Origin: Sulfurospirillum oryzae
GTDB taxonomy: Bacteria; Campylobacterota; Campylobacteria; Campylobacterales; Sulfurospirillaceae
DNA: 64,000 nucleotides
NCBI RefSeq assembly: GCF_025770725.1
Contig: NZ_JANZKZ010000002.1
Location: 186,001 to 250,000, forward strand
Reading direction: 5' to 3'
Made by a program: the position numbers and the translations under genes. Under the pieces are notes generated by a model. The model worked only from the letters and a program-made list of their open reading frames with translations. It was not told the origin of the DNA and did no database searches. Positions 44,120 to 52,630 of the stretch are shown here, one piece after another; the stretch's first letter is position 1; every line of letters begins with the position of its first letter.

Positions 44120-44839
44120 ATGGAAAACAATACTTTTATCAGCGATATATCGCATCAATCTTTTCCTCTTTCTGAACGCATTTCTGCTACAACCATTCGT
44201 CATTCGATTTTAAAGTCCATCCAAGAATCATATCCTGCCTTTGGGGAGGAGAGTTATCTTGCGCTTACGGAACTCAATGCCTTTAGAGAAAAATATATTG
44301 CTGATTATTTAGCAAAAGAATTAGGGCAACTCTCAGACTTAGAACAACGCGTTCTTGCTTCTTTTCAAAATAACACCACATTAACCGATAAAGTCGAAAA
44401 TGACGATAGCACTCCTTTAACGTTTGGTCAAAAAGTCGCAGACAAAGTAGCTACGTTTGGCGGTAGTTGGACATTTATTATCTCTTTTTGTTCTTTTTTG
44501 GTCATTTGGATACTTATCAATGTTTTTTGGTTTAACAATCAAGGCTTTGATCCCTATCCCTATATTTTACTCAATTTAATTTTGTCGTGTATCGCAGCGC
44601 TTCAAGCACCTGTCATTATGATGAGCCAAAACAGGCAAGAAGAGAAAGATAGAATTCGTGCCAAAAATGACTATATGATTAACCTCAAATCTGAACTTGA
44701 AATTCGGATGCTTCATGAAAAAATAGACCATCTTATTATGCATCAACAAGAAGAACTCCTTGAAATCCAAAAAGTTCAAATCGATATGATGCAAGATATT
44801 TTGCAACGTGTAAATAAAAAAGGACTTTTGGAACATTAA
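44120..44839 (+). CDS. DUF1003 membrane protein
   Basis: 239 residues: a soluble N-terminus (about 1-110), two membrane helices (about 113-135 and 145-170), then a charged helical tail. FGQKVADKVATFGGSWTFIISF and YPYILLNLILSCIAALQAPVIMMSQNRQ, ending DRIRAKNDY, are the DUF1003 signature. The function is unknown. It sits one base after rsmD and before flgI. Confidence 0.88.
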   Translation: MENNTFISDISHQSFPLSERISATTIRHSILKSIQESYPAFGEESYLALTELNAFREKYIADYLAKELGQLSDLEQRVLASFQNNTTLTDKVENDDSTPLTFGQKVADKVATFGGSWTFIISFCSFLVIWILINVFWFNNQGFDPYPYILLNLILSCIAALQAPVIMMSQNRQEEKDRIRAKNDYMINLKSELEIRMLHEKIDHLIMHQQEELLEIQKVQIDMMQDILQRVNKKGLLEH

Positions 44840-44881
44840 TTGCTTTAAAGTTGGCAAGAATGTCAAATTTAAAGGCAATTG

Positions 44882-45934
44882 ATGAAAATCATTAAACTAT
44901 CCTTCGTATTGATTTCAGCGCTCAGTACACTGTATGCTCAAAGACTTGGTGATATTGCTAATGTCATTGGCGTACGCGATAACCAACTTATTGGTTACGG
45001 TCTCGTCGTTGGTCTTAACGGAACAGGAGACGGTTCTTCTTCTCAGTTTACATTGCGTTCACTTTCAAATCTTTTGCAAACAGTGAATGTTAAAATAGAT
45101 CCTGCTGACATTAAATCTAAAAACGTTGCTGCTGTTCTTGTGACAGCAAAACTTCCTGCCTTTGCAAGACAAGGTGATAAACTCGATGTTTCTGTCTCTT
45201 CTATTGGCGATGCAAAGTCATTGCAAGGTGGAAATCTTATTTTGACACCACTCAAAGGTGTGGATGGCAAAATTTACTCTTTGGCACAAGGTTCACTTAC
45301 TATTGGTGGTATGAATGGCAAAGAAAAAGGTCAACTCAATCATCCTGCATCTGCCAATATTTTTGGTGGTGCTTTAGTGGAACGTGAGATTGAAAATGAT
45401 CTGCATGAACAAGAGTATATTAATCTTTCATTGAAAGAAGCAAACTTCAATACAGCCGTCTCTGTTCAAAATGAACTCAATCGAAAATTTGGTAAAAAAG
45501 TTGCTGTTGCAACAGATTCGCGAACAATTCGTATGATGCGTCCTGAAAGTTTAACTTCAGTTGAGTTCTTGGCAAAAACTTTAGACACAGATGTCAGATA
45601 TGAAAAAGAAGACAAAATCGTTATTGATGAGCGAACAGGAACCATTGTTTCTGGTGTCAATATTAAAGTGGATCCTGTTGTGGTAACACACGGTGATATT
45701 ACTATTAAGATCGAATCGAGCAATACGCCCCTTGATGATAAAAGCGTTGATATTGGCGGCGATGTACAGATTGCAAGTACAGAAAATCGTATTAAGATCA
45801 AAGAGGGCAGTATGACCGTTGCTAACATTGCACGAGCGCTTACAAAGCTTGGCGCAAAACCAAAAGACATTATCTCTATTCTTGAAAACATTAAACGTTC
45901 AGGTGCGATTACAGCTCAATTGGAGATCATCTAA
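44882..45934 (+). CDS. flgI: Flagellar P-ring protein FlgI
   Basis: 350 residues with a cleavable signal peptide (about 1-19, ending STLYA). The mature start QRLGDIANVIGVRDNQLIGYGLVVGLNGTGDG is the classic FlgI signature. It forms the periplasmic ring around the flagellar rod. The preferred start is ATG 44882 after AAAGG. A TTG one codon earlier is in frame. Confidence 0.95.
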   Translation: MKIIKLSFVLISALSTLYAQRLGDIANVIGVRDNQLIGYGLVVGLNGTGDGSSSQFTLRSLSNLLQTVNVKIDPADIKSKNVAAVLVTAKLPAFARQGDKLDVSVSSIGDAKSLQGGNLILTPLKGVDGKIYSLAQGSLTIGGMNGKEKGQLNHPASANIFGGALVEREIENDLHEQEYINLSLKEANFNTAVSVQNELNRKFGKKVAVATDSRTIRMMRPESLTSVEFLAKTLDTDVRYEKEDKIVIDERTGTIVSGVNIKVDPVVVTHGDITIKIESSNTPLDDKSVDIGGDVQIASTENRIKIKEGSMTVANIARALTKLGAKPKDIISILENIKRSGAITAQLEII

Positions 45935-46239
45935 TGCAAGCTGATAACAGTGTAGCTCTTTTAAATGCAAATTACAGTGGCGCTCTCAATAAAGTAAGCT
46001 CTACAAATTCAAGTGATGCAGCACTGAGAGAACAGACCGATAAATTTGAAGCATTTTTCCTCAAACAAGTTCTTGATATTGCGATGAACAGTGAAGATAA
46101 TAGTGAAAATAGCCTTTTCCCAAAAGATGCAGGCGATAAGATTTATAAATCGATGTATAACGATACGATGAGTACAGCTTTAAGTGGAAATCTTGGATTA
46201 AGTGAGATGTTATTTAATTATTTGAAGGAAGGACGTTAA
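45934..46239 (+). CDS. flgJ: Rod-binding protein FlgJ (rod domain only)
   Basis: 101 residues containing just the rod-cap domain: LREQTDKFEAFFLKQVLDIAM and LFPKDAGDKIYKSMYNDTMSTAL. The muramidase domain of enterobacterial FlgJ is absent, as is normal in Campylobacterota. It overlaps flgI by one base. Its stop codon overlaps the flgM promoter. Confidence 0.88.
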   Translation: MQADNSVALLNANYSGALNKVSSTNSSDAALREQTDKFEAFFLKQVLDIAMNSEDNSENSLFPKDAGDKIYKSMYNDTMSTALSGNLGLSEMLFNYLKEGR

Positions 46240-46262
46240 AGTTTTATCATTTTGGACGATAT
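46237..46262 (+). promoter_or_regulatory. Sigma-28 promoter of flgM
   Basis: TAAAGTTT (46237-46244), a 12-base spacer and CGATAT (46257-46262), matching sigma-28 promoters. The first bases are the flgJ stop codon. It gives flgM its own late promoter, so anti-sigma factor is made once sigma-28 is free. Confidence 0.7.
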
Positions 46263-46299
46263 GGTTGTAGGTATCTACAATCTATACAAAGGGTTTAAA

Positions 46300-46500
46300 A
46301 TGATTTCAAAAGTTCAGACGTCCAACGCGGCGTATATACAGCAAAGCACTCCTAAAGATACTTCATCTAAAGGTGTTGAAAAAACAGAAAAAAGTGAAGG
46401 GGTAGACAAAGTCTCCGCACTCAAAGAGCAGATCGCAAATGGAACCTATAAAGTCGATCTAGCAAAAACTGCTCAGGCGGTCGCGGAAGAGTTGATCTAA
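46300..46500 (+). CDS. flgM: Anti-sigma-28 factor FlgM
   Basis: 66 residues. Disordered N-terminal half, and a C-terminal sigma-binding region VDKVSALKEQIANGTYKVDLAKTAQAVAEELI (the core VSALKEQIANGTYKVD fits the family). It binds sigma-28 until exported through the hook. The start MISKVQTSN follows AAAGGG. An upstream in-frame ATG lies inside the promoter and was rejected. Confidence 0.9.
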   Translation: MISKVQTSNAAYIQQSTPKDTSSKGVEKTEKSEGVDKVSALKEQIANGTYKVDLAKTAQAVAEELI

Positions 46501-46526
46501 ATCCTTACATGTAAAAGGATAATAAG

Positions 46527-46955
46527 ATGTTGACGCACTATCTACACAATGCTATTAAAGATATAGAAAACCTCATTGAACAAACACATAAAGATATAGC
46601 CGATATTAAAGTCGCAAAACATAGTGAGGTTTTTGAGAGAGCAAAAATTAAAAATGATTTGATACAGTCATTTGAAAACAAAAAATCTCTTTTAGATAAC
46701 GAATTGATGAAAATGCTCAAAGAGAGCGGTAAAACTTCATTAGAAGAGTTGTTAAGTGTTGAACAAAAAGAGCTTTTAGCCCAAATGAAAGTAAAACTCT
46801 CAGAACTAAAAACCTATAACAAACAATATGCTAAGTATGTCGTCACCATCAGTCAATTTTACAATGTACTGCTCGATAGCATTTTCCCTCGAGATATGGA
46901 AGGGTATAAAGTTTCAAATCATAAGCCAGCGTCTTTACTTAAAGTAAGGGCTTAG
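46527..46955 (+). CDS. FlgN-like flagellar chaperone
   Basis: 142 residues, almost all helix with coiled coil. No invariant motif, but position between flgM and flgK and the helical character fit FlgN, the export chaperone for FlgK and FlgL. A TTACATGTAA palindrome flanked by matching ATCC/GGAT arms sits in its leader (46501-46520), next to the AAAGGATAA ribosome site. Confidence 0.75.
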   Translation: MLTHYLHNAIKDIENLIEQTHKDIADIKVAKHSEVFERAKIKNDLIQSFENKKSLLDNELMKMLKESGKTSLEELLSVEQKELLAQMKVKLSELKTYNKQYAKYVVTISQFYNVLLDSIFPRDMEGYKVSNHKPASLLKVRA

Positions 46956-46957
46956 TC

Positions 46958-48805
46958 ATGAGTAATTTATTTGGGATTTTCAATACAGGTAATTCTGGGC
47001 TTAATGCTGCCCAAGTTGCCGTAGCAACAACGAGTCAAAATATTGCTAATGCCAAAAATGAATTTTATACGCGTCAAAGAGTAAACTTTTCTGCAAGTCC
47101 CGCACTTAGTTCGCAAGGTGTCAGCGTTGGTTCTGGTGTTACGGTTACTTCGATTGTCCGTATTCATGATGAATTCGTTTTTTCAAAGCTTAGAAATGCT
47201 TCAGCCAATCTTTCTTATGACACTTACTCATCTCAATCACTTCAAGAAGTTGCAAAGTATTTTCCCGATTTAAGTGATGCTGGTATTGCAAAAGATTTGA
47301 CGAATTATTTTACAGAATGGAATAATCTTGCCTCAAATGCAACAGCAGGTTCACAAAAAATTGCTTTAGTGCAATCAGCAGCAACATTAAGTGCCGATGT
47401 TCAATCAACAAGACAGACCATTCGAGGACTTCAAGATTCTATTAACTCACAGCTTAAAACATCTATTGATGAAATTAATAGCCTTGGCGAAAGAATTGCG
47501 AATGTTAATAAGCAAATTGCTGCCATTGAATCTGACAAAGGGAATTATGCCAATGATCTTCGTGATAAACGTGATGAGTTAGAGCTTACGTTATCCAAAA
47601 TGCTTGATGTTTCCGTTGCGAAAGGTAATATTACCAGTGACACGAGCATTGATGCTAATATGACAGACTCAGGTACACAATACTATCTGAATATTGCTGG
47701 CGCTTCATTTGTAGATGGCTCAACTTTTCATCCTTTGGTCATTGATAATACATCCAATGAAAGCAGTTACTACTCTATTTATTCTGAAATTCAAGATGGC
47801 ACACGATACAACATTACAGAGCAGCTATCTGGCGGTAAAGTAGGTTCAATGCTTGATCTTCGTGGTCGTGTGATTGATTCTAGTGTCAATGGCGGGTATC
47901 CACAAGATGGTACTATTCAAGGTTACATCAATAAACTTGATAGCTTTGCTCAAACCATTATTACAGAAACAAATAACATTTATGCTAAGAGTGCTCAAAC
48001 GAGTATGCAATCACCTAATTTAGATCTCAAAAGCGATACTTCTTTAAAAAATGCCTACAATAATATCGAAAGTGGCTCTTTTGATATGGTCGTCTATGAT
48101 AGCTCTGGAAAAGAAGTAGCCCGTAAAACGATTAATATTGAAAATGCTACAACAATGGGCGATGATACATTTTCTTCTAGTATTTTGACACAAATGAATA
48201 AAAATACGGATGATAACAAAGATAATAATTCACTAAATGACGTTGATGATTATTATAAAGCGACGTTTATGGACAATGGGGCATTTTCACTTTCTCCGAC
48301 ATCCCTTAATAATGGCTATACAATTGCAATCCAAGACAATGGAACCAACTTCCCTGGTGCTATTGGGCTAAACCAATTCTTGACAGGAAGTGATGCTTCT
48401 AATATAGATGTCAATTCAGAATATAAGAAAAATCCATCTTTAATGCAAGCGTATGGCGCGCCAGTCGTTGGTAACCATGATGTTGCCAATTCAATGTTAC
48501 AGCTACAGTACAATACATTGAATTTTTATTCTAAAGATGGCTCAATTGCAAAAGAGACAATCGCAGGTTATTACAGTGCATTGACAACAAAAGTCGCTAC
48601 AGATGCTTCAGCATCTTCAACGAGTTATGATACCAATGAGGCACTTCATAACACTATCAATACACAATATCAATCTATCAGTGGTGTTAATAAAGATGAA
48701 GAGTTAGCCAATTTGATGCAATATCAAAGCTCCTACAGCGCGGCAGCAAAGATCATTACAACCATTGATGAAATGCTCAATACTCTTTTAGGCATTAAAC
48801 AATAG
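46958..48805 (+). CDS. flgK: Flagellar hook-associated protein 1 FlgK
   Basis: 615 residues. N-terminus LFGIFNTGNSGLNAAQVAVATTSQNIAN and C-terminus GVNKDEELANLMQYQSSYSAAAKIITTIDEMLNTLLG are the axial-protein signatures. It joins hook and filament. It starts two bases after flgN. Its TAG stop overlaps the GTG start of the next gene. Confidence 0.95.
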   Translation: MSNLFGIFNTGNSGLNAAQVAVATTSQNIANAKNEFYTRQRVNFSASPALSSQGVSVGSGVTVTSIVRIHDEFVFSKLRNASANLSYDTYSSQSLQEVAKYFPDLSDAGIAKDLTNYFTEWNNLASNATAGSQKIALVQSAATLSADVQSTRQTIRGLQDSINSQLKTSIDEINSLGERIANVNKQIAAIESDKGNYANDLRDKRDELELTLSKMLDVSVAKGNITSDTSIDANMTDSGTQYYLNIAGASFVDGSTFHPLVIDNTSNESSYYSIYSEIQDGTRYNITEQLSGGKVGSMLDLRGRVIDSSVNGGYPQDGTIQGYINKLDSFAQTIITETNNIYAKSAQTSMQSPNLDLKSDTSLKNAYNNIESGSFDMVVYDSSGKEVARKTINIENATTMGDDTFSSSILTQMNKNTDDNKDNNSLNDVDDYYKATFMDNGAFSLSPTSLNNGYTIAIQDNGTNFPGAIGLNQFLTGSDASNIDVNSEYKKNPSLMQAYGAPVVGNHDVANSMLQLQYNTLNFYSKDGSIAKETIAGYYSALTTKVATDASASSTSYDTNEALHNTINTQYQSISGVNKDEELANLMQYQSSYSAAAKIITTIDEMLNTLLGIKQ

Positions 48806-49617
48806 TGAAACGATTTCCTTTATTGAGCACCATCCTTTTGGTGCTCATCTTCCTTTTTTGCTTTGTTTTACCCTTCTTCTATGCAGGCTCTGCTTATGAT
48901 CTTGATCCAAAAGCCATTTTATTACCACCAAGTTTTGAGCATCTTTTAGGAACCGATAGACTAGGTCGTGACCTGTTTACAAGGTTGATGGTGGGCGGGC
49001 AAGTATCCTTAATGATTGGCATTTTAAGTGCGCTGTTCTCTAGTTTAGCAGGGCTTATGATTGGTATTAGTGCGGGATTTTTCCAAAAGAATGTTGATAA
49101 AATGATTATTGTGCTTATTGATCTTTTTCTCACGTTTCCGACATTTTTTCTTTTACTCGCACTCATTAGCTATATGAGCGCTTCAGTCTGGGTGTTGATT
49201 TTTATCATTTCAATTACTGGCTGGATGGGCATGGCGAGGATGATACGAAGTGAAAGCTTTGCCATTTCCAATGCTCCGTTTATTAAAATTCTTAAACTCT
49301 CCAATGTCAATACCTTCAAAATTATTTTCAAATACTTTGCCCCTTTACTTACGCCTATCTTTTTTATCAGCTTTACGTTTGGTGTGAGTGGGGCGATTTT
49401 GGCAGAGAGTGGGCTTAGTTTTCTAGGTATTGGCATCACACCGCCACAGATGAGCTGGGGTGTGATTATTAGCGAAGGTAAAGAGGTCATCGATATTGCA
49501 TGGTGGCTGAGTTTTTTCCCTGGGTTTCTCATCTTTTTAGTCACGTTTTCGCTTATTAATCTCTCTGATTATTTGCAAAGTAAAAGCAACGAAAAAGACA
49601 TTTTGAATGACGTTTGA
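48805..49617 (+). CDS. ABC transporter permease, DppC/OppC type, without partner genes
   Basis: 270 residues with about six membrane segments. LLGTDRLGRDLFTRLMVGGQVSL and ESGLSFLGIGITPPQMSWGVII are typical of the C-type permease of oligopeptide/nickel ABC importers. No binding protein, second permease or ATPase lies nearby, so partners must be elsewhere. GTG start overlaps the flgK stop by one base. It overlaps the next gene by 11 bases. Confidence 0.85.
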   Translation: MKRFPLLSTILLVLIFLFCFVLPFFYAGSAYDLDPKAILLPPSFEHLLGTDRLGRDLFTRLMVGGQVSLMIGILSALFSSLAGLMIGISAGFFQKNVDKMIIVLIDLFLTFPTFFLLLALISYMSASVWVLIFIISITGWMGMARMIRSESFAISNAPFIKILKLSNVNTFKIIFKYFAPLLTPIFFISFTFGVSGAILAESGLSFLGIGITPPQMSWGVIISEGKEVIDIAWWLSFFPGFLIFLVTFSLINLSDYLQSKSNEKDILNDV

Positions 49618-50359
49618 AAAAGTTGCAAAACTTTTAAAAGAAGAATCTTTCAAACGAAATCATTTGGAGGAAATTAGTTTGGAGCGCCCTGATCCTTTGA
49701 TGGTTGCTTCAAAGCACAAAGATGAGTTTAGTGCGCTTATTTGCGCGCTTTTTGCCTATGGCAATGTTCAAGCCATCATCAAGTTTTTAGAGAGTTTGGA
49801 TTTTTCACTGCTCGAAAAAGATGAGATAAGCATTACTCAAACACTAAGTCAGCACTATTATCGTTTTCAAACCTCCCAAGATATTCAGCAATTTTTTCTT
49901 ACATGTAAAAGAGCAAAAGCCCAATCTGCCACATTAGAGTCTATCTTTTTAGAGGGCTATCGCAAAAGCCATAACGTGATGGATGGATTAAGAGGGTTAA
50001 TAGCATTTTTATACGATATAAATCCCTATAGGTCGCGTGGATATGAGTTTTTATTGGGCAAAATACCTGCTACTATCCCAACGTCTCCTTATAAACGATG
50101 GCACATGTATCTAAGGTGGATGGTGCGTAAAGACCATCTTGATCTTGGTCTTTGGAGCGGAGTTGAGAGCAAAGATCTGCTTGTCCCTCTTGATACGCAT
50201 ACGTTTGCACTAGGAAAAAAACTGGGTTTGATTCAGCGAAAATCGTATGATTTTAAAGCGGTGTTAGAACTCACCGAGTCATTTAAAAAGCTAGATCATA
50301 ATGACCCGATTAAGTACGATTTTGCACTGTATCGCTTAGGACAAGAGCGACGTTTTTAA
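49607..50359 (+). CDS. TIGR02757 (DUF2400) family protein
   Basis: 250 residues. Matches the family through ERPDPLMVASKHKDEFSALICALFAYGN at the N-terminus, RLNMYLRWM-like HMYLRWMVRKD, DLGLW and LVPLDTHTF near the C-terminus. Function unknown; distantly resembles helix-hairpin-helix DNA glycosylase-type folds. Its stop codon overlaps that of the convergent hyfI-like gene by a few bases. Confidence 0.85.
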   Translation: MTFEKVAKLLKEESFKRNHLEEISLERPDPLMVASKHKDEFSALICALFAYGNVQAIIKFLESLDFSLLEKDEISITQTLSQHYYRFQTSQDIQQFFLTCKRAKAQSATLESIFLEGYRKSHNVMDGLRGLIAFLYDINPYRSRGYEFLLGKIPATIPTSPYKRWHMYLRWMVRKDHLDLGLWSGVESKDLLVPLDTHTFALGKKLGLIQRKSYDFKAVLELTESFKKLDHNDPIKYDFALYRLGQERRF

Positions 50360-51108
50360 ACTCTTCCAAGAAATTGTAGAAGTCCATTGAGTGCTGTGTA
50401 AGGGTGCGGTGGGCATCCAGGAATGTAGAGATCAACGGGTAAAAGCGAATCGACACCATTGCACACTTCATCGCTCTTTTGGAACAAACCTCCTGAAATG
50501 GCACACGTGCCTGAGGCAATGACAATCTTTGGACTAGGCAGGGCATCGTAAGTATCCATGAGCGCTTGTTTCATGTTGAGTGTCACAGGGCCTGTGATGA
50601 TGATACCATCAGCATGACGAGGCGAAGCTGTAAAACTAATACCAAAACGATTAAGGTCATAAACGGGTGTGCCTAAAACATTGAGGTCTGCTTCACACGC
50701 ATTACATCCACCTGCGGATACAAGGCGCAATTGAAGCGATCTTTTAAAAAGTTTTTGTATTTGTTGGTTTAATTGAAACCCAATTTTTTCGACCTCTTTG
50801 GTCACAAGGAGTGTTGATCTTTGATGGGACGCCAAGCGATACTCATGGGTAAATTGAATGTTGTTATGGGTGCAAAGCGGAACACATTGATCACAAAAGA
50901 TACATTTGCCTAAATCAATCGCAATGCTTTGCTCTTTTTTTGCAATCGCCTCTGTCGGACAAACATCTATGCACGCTTTACATGTAAGATCACAACTTCC
51001 CGTTATCTTTGGCACGCCTGAAAAACGAGGGGATAAAATAGGCTCAATTTTAGGGTATTTACTGGTGTTATAACCTTGTCTCAATCGTTCCAAAAGTACA
51101 AAAAACAT
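50356..51108 (-). CDS. Hyf/Ehr complex small subunit fused to a two-cluster ferredoxin domain
   Basis: 250 residues combining HyfH-type and HyfI-type parts. Residues 39-50 and 69-79 hold two 4Fe-4S motifs (C39, C43, C46, C50; C69, C72, C75, C79). The C-terminal domain is NuoB/HyfI-like with GGCNACEAD (C135, C138), GTCAISGG and IPGCPPHP, all four ligands of the proximal cluster present. Start at MFFVLLERL (51108) after AAGGA. An upstream TTG lies in the preceding gene. It should pass electrons to or from the large subunit. Confidence 0.85.
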   Translation of the reverse strand: MFFVLLERLRQGYNTSKYPKIEPILSPRFSGVPKITGSCDLTCKACIDVCPTEAIAKKEQSIAIDLGKCIFCDQCVPLCTHNNIQFTHEYRLASHQRSTLLVTKEVEKIGFQLNQQIQKLFKRSLQLRLVSAGGCNACEADLNVLGTPVYDLNRFGISFTASPRHADGIIITGPVTLNMKQALMDTYDALPSPKIVIASGTCAISGGLFQKSDEVCNGVDSLLPVDLYIPGCPPHPYTALNGLLQFLGRV

Positions 51109-51118
51109 CGCTTTATCC

Positions 51119-52630
51119 TTATAAATCAAAGCCGCAGTAAGAGAGGTTAAAGCTCTTATTGCACAGAGGGAAATCTGAAATTTGCCCCTCTCTCATGGCA
51201 AGACTGAGTGCTGTCCAATTATGAAAAGATGGGTCTGTGATTTTATAGCGTACCAATTTTCCATGCTCATCGGTTTGCGCTACATGCACAATTTCACCTC
51301 TCCAACCCTCTGTCAGCGAAATACCTAAGGCATTTGAAGGTAAGACAACATCATTGACTCGCGTAGGTTTTTGAATGGCTATCTCTTGAATACTTCGTAA
51401 CATGTTATGAATAAGCTCTAAAGAGGAGACAATTTCAGCTCTTCGCATCATCGCTCTTGCAAAAATATCACACGATGCTTCAAGCGGTATGTCATAACTT
51501 ATAGCATTATAATAACCAAAAGGGTAATTTTTTCGTGTGTCGCGAGCTATAGCGCACGCCTTGGCGGCAATACCTACAAAACCATAGGTTATAACATCTT
51601 CTTTGGTTATTTTTCCGATGTTTTCAACTCTTTCTAAAACGGATGTCGATCTAAAAAAGAGATCAATAGCGCTGAGTGTTTTGCTTTGCAATACTTTGAG
51701 TTGCTTGGCTATCGTGGCGGCGAGATTGAAGTCAATATCATAACCCACACCCCCTACGATAATACCGCCTCTACCAAATCTATTGCCGGTGATGCTGGCG
51801 GTAAGGTTGAGAAAGTCGCCCCTCAGTTTTCCGCAGTAAGACGCCGTTGGTAAAAATCCCGTATCGCCAGAGAGCGCACCAATATCGCCCACGTGGTTAG
51901 CAATTCTCTCCAACTCTAAAAGCACTATACGAATGAGTTCACTTTTTTGAGAGACGTGAATACCTGCCATAGCTTCAACGAGTTGCACATAGGCTAAAGA
52001 GTGCCCTATGGTTGTATCGCCTGCAAGAACTTCCATTTGTGAAAGCGTTTGAGGGGAGGGGCCGCCTTGTAGCATTCTCTCAATGCCTCTGTGCTGATAC
52101 CCTAATGATATTTCTAAATTCACTACATTTTCGCCATAGCATTGAAATCGAAAGTGCCCTGGCTCAATGACCCCCGCATGAACAGGACCTACGGCTACTT
52201 CGTGTACATCTTCACCACTGACCTGAAAATAGTTGAGATCACCACACGCATTTTTCTTTACATGTAAAGAAAAGTCTTGCTCAAATCGTACAGGTTTAAG
52301 CCACGGATGATCGTGCACAGTTACACCAAATTGTTCGGCGATTTCTCTCTCAAAAAGATGGATTTGAGGGATGATGGAAGCATGTGACTGGAACGTATTG
52401 TTGATGAGCTCAAATCGGGAGATTTTTAAAAGAGAGGTTGTGTCATTACCCAAAATGCAGACCAAATGCAACGCGTTATTCATAGGTGTTGCAAAAAGCG
52501 ATAAGACGCGGAAATTATGGTTAGTGACATTTTCTACAATGTTGCTCCAAAACAGCTCTTCGGTTGAACTGGGAATATCTTCTATTTTGCCCCATGAAGG
52601 ATTACATGTAAAGAGTGTACTGTAACTCAT
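51119..52630 (-). CDS. Hyf/Ehr complex large subunit, NiFe-binding cysteines missing
   Basis: 503 residues: an N-terminal NuoC/30 kDa-like part (about 1-120; IHLFEREIAEQFGVTVHDHP) and a NuoD/HycE-like part. In group 4 hydrogenases two CxxC pairs bind the NiFe centre. Here the first reads AGDT at 203-206 and the C-terminus reads NLSYCGFDL instead of DPCxxC. The conserved surroundings (YQHRGIERML, IGHSLAYVQLVEA) remain. It is therefore unlikely to be a hydrogenase. It resembles energy-converting hydrogenase-related (Ehr) subunits. Overlaps the membrane subunit gene by 4 bases. Confidence 0.85.
   Translation of the reverse strand: MSYSTLFTCNPSWGKIEDIPSSTEELFWSNIVENVTNHNFRVLSLFATPMNNALHLVCILGNDTTSLLKISRFELINNTFQSHASIIPQIHLFEREIAEQFGVTVHDHPWLKPVRFEQDFSLHVKKNACGDLNYFQVSGEDVHEVAVGPVHAGVIEPGHFRFQCYGENVVNLEISLGYQHRGIERMLQGGPSPQTLSQMEVLAGDTTIGHSLAYVQLVEAMAGIHVSQKSELIRIVLLELERIANHVGDIGALSGDTGFLPTASYCGKLRGDFLNLTASITGNRFGRGGIIVGGVGYDIDFNLAATIAKQLKVLQSKTLSAIDLFFRSTSVLERVENIGKITKEDVITYGFVGIAAKACAIARDTRKNYPFGYYNAISYDIPLEASCDIFARAMMRRAEIVSSLELIHNMLRSIQEIAIQKPTRVNDVVLPSNALGISLTEGWRGEIVHVAQTDEHGKLVRYKITDPSFHNWTALSLAMREGQISDFPLCNKSFNLSYCGFDL

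Noticed and set aside
46252-46299. N-terminal extension of FlgM
   Set aside because: It overlaps the sigma-28 promoter and would give a non-family N-terminus.
51119-52630. Catalytic subunit of a NiFe hydrogenase
   Set aside because: Both CxxC motifs needed to bind nickel and iron are absent.
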